From Coprinellus micaceus (taxonomy: Eukaryota > Basidiomycota > Agaricomycetes > Agaricales > Psathyrellaceae), in NCBI GenBank assembly GCA_951394405.1, contig OX596335.1, forward strand, positions 124,001-188,000: a stretch of 64,000 nt of DNA, read 5' to 3'. Shown in pieces: positions 58,023 to 64,000 of the stretch (position 1 is the stretch's first letter; each line of letters starts with the position of its first letter). The notes beneath the pieces are model-generated. The model was not told where the DNA came from and ran no database searches. It saw only the letters and a list, made by a program, of their open reading frames with translations. Position numbers and translations under genes: made by a program.

Positions 58023-58863
58023 TGTCCTAGGCCTTGACTACTTCTTTGGCGACCCGGTCCAGAAGCATACGACTTATGACTTCGAGCCGTTGGATCCAAA
58101 CTTTGACTTGACGGCGTGGGTCGCGAAGTCGAGAGCACAGGCCGCAGTTGCAATCCCTCCTTGGTTTGAGGCTGTCAAGAGGCGGTACGGTGCGTGATAC
58201 CCGTCCCATAGTCCCGTTCTCATCGACCAGGTTCTGAAATCCGTGTATTAAACGAATGAAGGCCCCAATGCGCAGTATACAGCTACGGGTTACTGCTTCG
58301 GAGCCAAGTATGCGATTGAGCAGGCGGCTACTGACCAAATCGTTGCTGGTACGTTTACCACAGATGGGGCTGTTGGTTGATGTGCTGAATTGAGACGATA
58401 GGTGCCTTCGCTCACCCTGGAGACTTGACCGAGCCGCATTTCAGAGCTTTGAAGAGTGAGCCGCCGAGTCTCCCAGCCCGTTGTCTTATCATCATGTCTG
58501 AACTATTACCCTTCAGAACCCTTGCTATTGACCTGTGCCGGTACGTCTCCCTCGCCCACTGCCCCACAATCCCGAGTTCAACACATCCCCTCATTTCAGA
58601 GGTCGACTCGATGTTCCCCGACCAGAGTCGCTATCGCGCCATCGACATCTTGGCTGAGGAGCAGAAGCAGTACCATGTTCAGATTTACTCCGGAACTGTG
58701 CATGGGTTCACGACGAGGGCCAACCTATCTGATGAGAACGCCGGTACGTTGCTATCTTCCCGGTGGTCGGACAGGCGTGGTGGACTGATTTTATTCGACA
58801 GTGTGGTCGGCTCAGGAGTCTGCGAAGAGTACGATTGGGTGGTTCAACCGCTTCACGAACTAA
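58021..58863 (+). pseudogene. dienelactone hydrolase copy 1, 3' half
   Basis: It resumes in exon 2 with YVLGLDYFFGDPVQKHTTYD, and every later exon and splice site of the intact copy is preserved. These include the nucleophile motif GYCFGAKYAIEQAATDQIVA, the acid region EVDSMF and the histidine motif SGTVHGFTTRANL. It ends GWFNRFTN with TAA at 58861-58863. No other frameshift or stop was seen, so the insertion appears to be the only lesion and is probably recent. It has no start or promoter of its own, although an ATG at 58018 overlaps the element end. Confidence 0.88.
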
Positions 58864-60689
58864 TCGTGTCGAGATATAGACGCGTCGCGGGGAGTGTAGG
58901 TCCCGCCACAGCTGTACTAAAGAAAGTCCGTTTTTGCGCAATAAAGCCCCCTTCCAATTAGAGCCGGAAAGTGTTGTAGATTGGCGCTGAAGGGCACCGT
59001 CTTGACTTTGGTTCTGTTAAATTCACTAAACGATTAGGTGGGGTGAGTGCGGCGAGGGTCCCTGGGCGGAGACAGCCCCTCGGCGCTGATTTACCGCTCT
59101 TTTAAAAACCATGAGTCCGCACCACAGTACCTCGATCAGGATTCGCCACCCGACGGCCGTCCGTTCCTTGGGCGCTTATTGCCCTGCACTGCCACCGGCA
59201 GTGTCACGGTCTCGACAAATTTAGCTTTTGGTCAACTTTGACCATTTGCACTCACCACCCGGTTGTTTTGGATACGCCACACTGCCCTGACTAGCTCGCA
59301 CCGAGTCAGATTTCCAACGATAATCATAAATATACCCCGATCTCAACGGAATAAACAATCCGACTGGGGTTCTCGATGCAGTGTCAATGGCGAACAGTCG
59401 ATGTTGCGCTTTGGGTGAAGAAATGCCAATCATTCGAGCGTCTAGCCCTTCACTCCGGCCAATTACCACTGCTGCTCGTTCCTGGAGTGTTACTCCGTCG
59501 GATCGGTTTAAGCGCCCGTTTCGGGCAGGTATGCTGGGGGCTTGAAAAATTGGGTGACCGGTGTAGCACTGTCCAAAAGCAGAAGAGGGGCATCGCGGAG
59601 CATTTTTGAGCTTGTGTTGAAGGGGCTGATATACCGAGAATTGTACGCGAATCCGGCGTACGACTCGGGCACATCGGCCGTCCCCCTCGACACTGGCACG
59701 ACCTCGACATCCGTCGGACGAAATCTGTTGATCGCCACGAAAAATCGTGGTGACCGCTGAAACTGAAGGAGGTAAAATCTATGTAGTTCTATCCTCAATA
59801 CTTTGCAGGGGGTGAGTACCACGCCAAAGTGTCGAAGTTGAAATCCGAGCAAACCTGTGGAACGGTCGGATTGTACTTGTTAGGATCGAAGCCTCAAGCC
59901 CGCGGCCTGAGCCATCCAGGTTGGCTTTGACTCTCACCGCCCCCAACCGCACTCGCCCAGCTCACACCCAGAACCCCCAGAATTTTGACTTTCGTGAACA
60001 CGAGGACGAACAGGTCTCACAATATGACGATTGTTCGGCTTGAGGGCGACTACAGAGCGAGGGGCCTGCTTTGAAAAGAGCTTAGACCGTCGTTGAAGGT
60101 CATACTATAGGTTAGGGGAGTGGTGGTCCTGACTCCTTTGGGTGGCGGGAAAGGGGAGCTGGTGACGAGGTGAGTGGATAAGGCTATGGCGCTTGAAGGG
60201 GAAGCGTGGCCCCGAGAGTCGAACGGATCCGTGCTATAGGAAGGCGTGTTGAACTAACCGGTTTCGAGATGGAAACGTGGGGGGATTACACCCCAGGCTC
60301 AACCACACCAGTGAAGAAGATGCAAATCAACGCGAATTAGGCGCACTTGGTTCTAGGACGAAGTACTCTCATCGCGATCCGTACATTCCACGTCCAGGTA
60401 GGGGGATCCTCGACCCTCATTCGATCTCCTCCGAGGGTTGCATCTACCCAACACCTGTTGTCCAATTCAGCTCAGAGAGCCGACGTCGTCCAGGACGCAT
60501 TGGCGACACCCATTGCAGACCGCTGCGTCGGGACTGCGACTAGGATTATGAATAGAGGCGAGATGGAGTCCTAGAGAGACAACGGTAACCGCAAAGGATG
60601 TATGAGGGTGTCACTCTCGATGGGTCTGAGGGGAGTAGAATGTGGGTCTAAGGACCGCCTCCCCTCTTTAGTCCCATTTCAGAGGCTGC

Positions 60690-61230
60690 TGACAAAAGTA
60701 TGTCCTCATTTCTCGCCCTTCCGGCTTGGCGCCTTGCTGTAGATTATTACATGCCGGAGAGCGCACTTTTCGCTGTACCGGTGAGTATTTACTCTGGGAC
60801 CAAACAATTGTTTCTGACTAACGAAAAGTAAGGTGAACTGGGCGCTCTGATGGGCGCTACGCTGTTCGCGGTTTTGACCGAAAATGCCCGGGTACTATGG
60901 CTTGGCAGATTCTTGTGTCATATGCTACGCGTACGGGTCTCGCGGACGTGGTTCGCGTGATATGGGTCGGGGACATTCGATTCTTACCAGTTGACGCGCG
61001 TACCTACCAGGAGCGTACGCGTACATCCTCCCCGCATACTCCCCCGACACGTGCACCGTGACCCGGAGGACGGGAGGTTACGCCGTGGGCATAGTGGTCG
61101 ACCATGCACAGACAAAGTTCATGACGGCAGAGTCGGCTATTCCTCTCTTCGATCAGGGGCAGAAACCACTCGAGAACGCCTACTCCGTTCGGTCGCCCCG
61201 CTGGCACCGGGAGGGTGAATTGGAAGTCCC
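60690..61230. repeat. degenerate block, copy 2 (matches 23840-24370)
   Basis: Same landmarks in the same order as copy 1, including TTCATGACGGCAGAGTCGG and the GACATTC-ATTCTTACCAG word. Stops interrupt all frames, so it is not annotated as a gene. Confidence 0.65.
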
Positions 61231-61621
61231 CTCAGCACCTGACAAATCAATGTAAAGCTTACGAACCTTTCTTCCATTAGATATGGCATACGGATGGAAT
61301 CATACTGTTCTGTGTCGATGGTAAGTCCTTTCGGCTTTGATTCGCAATGAGGCAACTCTGCCTAGGCAATTAGTGTCCTCAAACGTTCGCATGCCCCGCT
61401 CGTTACGATTGGTTTACCAAAATTCGGAAGAAAGGGAACCGCGACAGCGGTGATACGAAATCTAGTCTCATTGAAGAAACTGTATGTATCGCACCGTACC
61501 TGACATAGAAGCCTCTCACCAATCACATCTCATCACGTCGCGCTGCGCTGCGCTCCATCGGCTTCTCAAGAGTCAAGATGCTAAGTAGAAGCCATATACC
61601 GGTACCGGGCGATCCGAAGCA

Positions 61622-61628
61622 TATATAA
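61622..61628 (+). promoter_or_regulatory. TATA box of hydrolase copy 2
   Basis: TATATAA about 50 bp before the start codon, conserved with copy 1. Confidence 0.6.
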
Positions 61629-61674
61629 CGTCTATCGACTCAATCCCGTTCGTTAGAGCATCCCATTGCCCACC

Positions 61675-62915
61675 ATGGTCTCCTTCACAGCTCGCGCCAT
61701 TCAACTCCTCAGCGTCCTCGCTCTCCTACCTTCCGTCGTATACTCCGTCCCAGCGGACGAAAGTCCAGCCCTCGCTGGTCCCCTCGGTCCCGATTGCTTT
61801 ACGGGAACGAAACACGACGGGAAACCGACCGGGAAGAATATCACGATCGCAGGTGTACCAACGTACCTTGCCGAACCCAAGAAGGGTGGTGTGAATGTGA
61901 AGGCACCGAAAGTCCTGTTGTTCTACTCGGACGTGTTCAGCGCGTTCTTCGTGAATAACCAGCTCCTCCAGGATTATTTCGCCACTCAAGGTGTGTTTCG
62001 TCCCGGCTGACTGGTGTATGTGGAAGAAGAGGACTCTCGCTGACCAGACTCGACATCTTGACGATAGGGTATTATGTCCTGGGTCTCGACTACTTCTTCG
62101 GCGACCCCATCCAGAAACACACGACACTCGACCTTGAGCCCTTGGATCCGAACTTCGATTTACCGGCGTGGCTTGCAAAGTCGAGGGCTCAAGCGGCAGC
62201 AGCGATCCCCCCTTGGTTCGAGGCTGTCAAGAAGCGGTACGGTGCGTGATATTCATTGGCATCGTCGCCGTCGCTCAACCTGGCTCTGATATACACATCT
62301 GGGATGTAGGTCCGAAGGCACAGTATACGGCTGCTGGGTACTGCTTTGGAGCCAAGTATTCGGTCGAACAGGCGGCTACTGACCAAATCGTTGCTGGTAT
62401 GTCGATCACAGTTAGGGCTGTTGGTTGGAATGCTGAATTCGGATGATAGGCGCCTTCGCTCACCCCGGAGACTTGACCGAGGCGCATTTCAGAGCTTTGA
62501 CGAGTGAGTCCCCGAGTCTCCCAACCTTTGGTTGTTATAATCATCATTTCTAAACTATTGCCCTCCAGAGCCCTTGCTCTTGACCTGTGCTGGTACGTCT
62601 CCCTCGCCCTCTGCCCCACAATCCCGATCTCAAATCTTCCCCTCATTTCAGAGGTCGACTCTACGTTCCCCGCGCAGAATCTCTATCGCGCCGTCGACAT
62701 CTTGACTGAGGAGAAGAAGCAGTACCATGTTCAGGTTTACTCCGGAACTGTGCATGGGTTCACGACTAGGGCCAACCTCTCCAATGAGAACTCCGGTACG
62801 TATTTATCTCTTCGATGATAACCCAGGCGCGGCGGGCTGATTCCATATGATAGTGTGGTCTGCGGAGGAGGCTGCGAAGAGCACGATCGGGTGGTTCAAC
62901 CGCTTTACGAACTAA
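61675..62915 (+). CDS. secreted dienelactone hydrolase family protein (intact copy)
   Basis: Seven exons (61675-61990, 62068-62241, 62310-62396, 62450-62503, 62569-62592, 62652-62795, 62854-62915) sum to 861 nt, 286 aa. An N-terminal signal peptide ends near VYSVPADESP. The alpha/beta-hydrolase fold carries the expected triad: Cys175 in GYCFGAKY, Asp221 in EVDSTF and His253 in TVHGFTT. Spacing of 46 and 32 residues is close to bacterial dienelactone hydrolase (48 and 31). It would hydrolyse ester or lactone bonds outside the cell or in the secretory pathway; the true substrate is unknown. It is the downstream member of a tandem duplication, and its sister is split by the transposon. Confidence 0.9.
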
Positions 62916-64000
62916 TCGCGTCGAGATATAGACGCGCCGCGGTAAGCTTAGGTCCCGGCTGCAGTTGTATACCGGGGTTATTTCTGGGTTGTCTGAAGAT
63001 CTCGGTATGCCAGACGACATCAGTGAATACATACATGGCGGACGATTTGCATACTAGTTGCGGTTTAGGCTGCCCGCCATCTCCGGGACCATCTGACAAA
63101 AATTGTGGACCGTTTCGGAAGGTCACAGAAGATTTGACATTGAGGTCTACCGAGCGCAGATTCAAGGCCTCCCTTGACCATGAACTTCCTGCGTCAAGCC
63201 GAACCCAATCCAAAGAGCGTCTCCTGTATGTGACTTGATTGTACTTGTTGCGGTCTGATAGAGATGATGAGCCGATCAAGGTTGCTTTGACCGTCACTGT
63301 GACTTGAAACTGAACCACCATCCCGGTTCCCCTCGGTGGGTCCACAATTAGAGGGTGAGTTTATGAAGAACCTTCCTGATGCACCCTCAGCTGAAGCCTT
63401 CCGAGTCCCACCACGACCACGCCCGCCCACCTCGTCAAGACCAACGTCTCTCTACATACCATCGCACTTCTCTCAGTCCAGTCACCCGCGGCGGGGGGAT
63501 GTTCTCCTGAAGAGATGCATCTCCTTTTCCAGCCACTACCTGAGATGTGCCACTGGTACCCTGCGTTGGCATCAAGACCGCGTTGAAGAACACCTATCGA
63601 CACGTTCGGCCTTAACGCCGAACAGTTGCTGGTTTGAGGGCTCTCGTCGCGTTCAGGCTCGGGTCAGTCGAGATTCAAGTGTTTCTGAGTGGGACCGCAC
63701 ACGGAGCCAAGTGGTGCTTGATGGGGTGGGCCCTGTAAGGCAAGATATCGTCTGGGAGTCAGTGACGAGGTGAGCGAATATAATGGAACCAGAGGACATG
63801 GTGAACTCATGCCCGTCTTCCAGGATGGAACCCTCTGGGATCACCTTCCTATACGTCCCCTAGACGCCCTGGGCCGGCGTTCAGACCTCGCACCCCAGGT
63901 GGCCCATATCGTTGGGGACGAGTGTTCCGGACGTGAAAATAACAGTCAAAGATGCAGTCTAGATGAGGGGCTGAGACGAGCCCAGTCTCCCGTCGCCCTT
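62916..64000. other. start of a further repeat unit; no complete gene
   Basis: From 63236 onward, short stretches match 59865-60300: GATTGTACTTGTTRSG, GGTTGCTTTGAC/GGTTGGCTTTGAC, GTGACGAGGTGAG and a GATGGAA-GGGGATYAC word. A plus frame at 63336-63773 ends WESVTR before a GTGAGC that could be a donor, so an exon of an unnamed gene may lie here. The window ends before it can be resolved. Confidence 0.4.

Larger units (their letters stand above)
58864..61674. other. duplicated block between hydrolase copies
   Basis: No intact gene. Segments match 20443-20700 (at 59061-59270), 23270-23540 (at 59497-59710) and 23840-24370 (at 60690-61230). The part at 59865-60300 also recurs downstream of the second hydrolase (63236-63850). 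The whole stretch reads as the decayed 5' portion of a tandemly repeated unit that ends in a hydrolase gene. Confidence 0.5.

Overview
The window is genomic DNA of a filamentous basidiomycete, most likely an Agaricomycete. The evidence is dense short GT-AG introns (about 50-60 bp), several DUF6533 membrane proteins, a DUF6698 gene and a Plavaka-type transposase. All gene models were spliced by eye from the raw sequence. Family names rest on remembered motifs, not on searches. The species is not identifiable from what I can see.

Layout. 1-130: N-terminus of an MFS transporter (minus), cut by the window edge. 1.8-22.4 kb: five DUF6533 multi-pass membrane protein genes, here A(+), B(+), C(-), D(+) and E(-), arranged as a large palindrome around one siderophore-iron transporter gene (13153-17430, 15 exons, 597 aa). 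A mirrors E and C mirrors D; B is extra in the left arm. The left arm also holds a broken copy of the transporter's 3' end, so the duplication included part of that gene. D has a premature TAG. Upstream of the transporter lie perfect ATCWGATAA motifs, the type bound by fungal GATA iron repressors.

22.4-64 kb: duplicated blocks, each a degenerate stretch followed by a secreted dienelactone hydrolase gene. The downstream hydrolase (61675-62915, 7 exons, 286 aa) is intact. The upstream copy is split: exon 1 lies at 25072-25387 and the remainder at 58021-58863. The 32,560 bp between them (25461-58020) behave as one inserted mobile element, with 7-bp inverted termini CATCATG/CATGATG and a TA target duplication.

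That element contains a complete Plavaka transposase (47858-52318) and unusual cargo: a homeodomain protein, a DUF6698 protein, a zinc-knuckle protein with a C-terminal membrane anchor, two coiled-coil proteins (one very Pro/Ser-rich with a poly-Asp tract), a second zinc-binding protein beside the transposase, a small protein of unknown role, and an eroded seven-transmembrane gene. Large gaps between these show no convincing gene. The giant element, and especially its homeodomain cargo, is the best candidate here for something undescribed.
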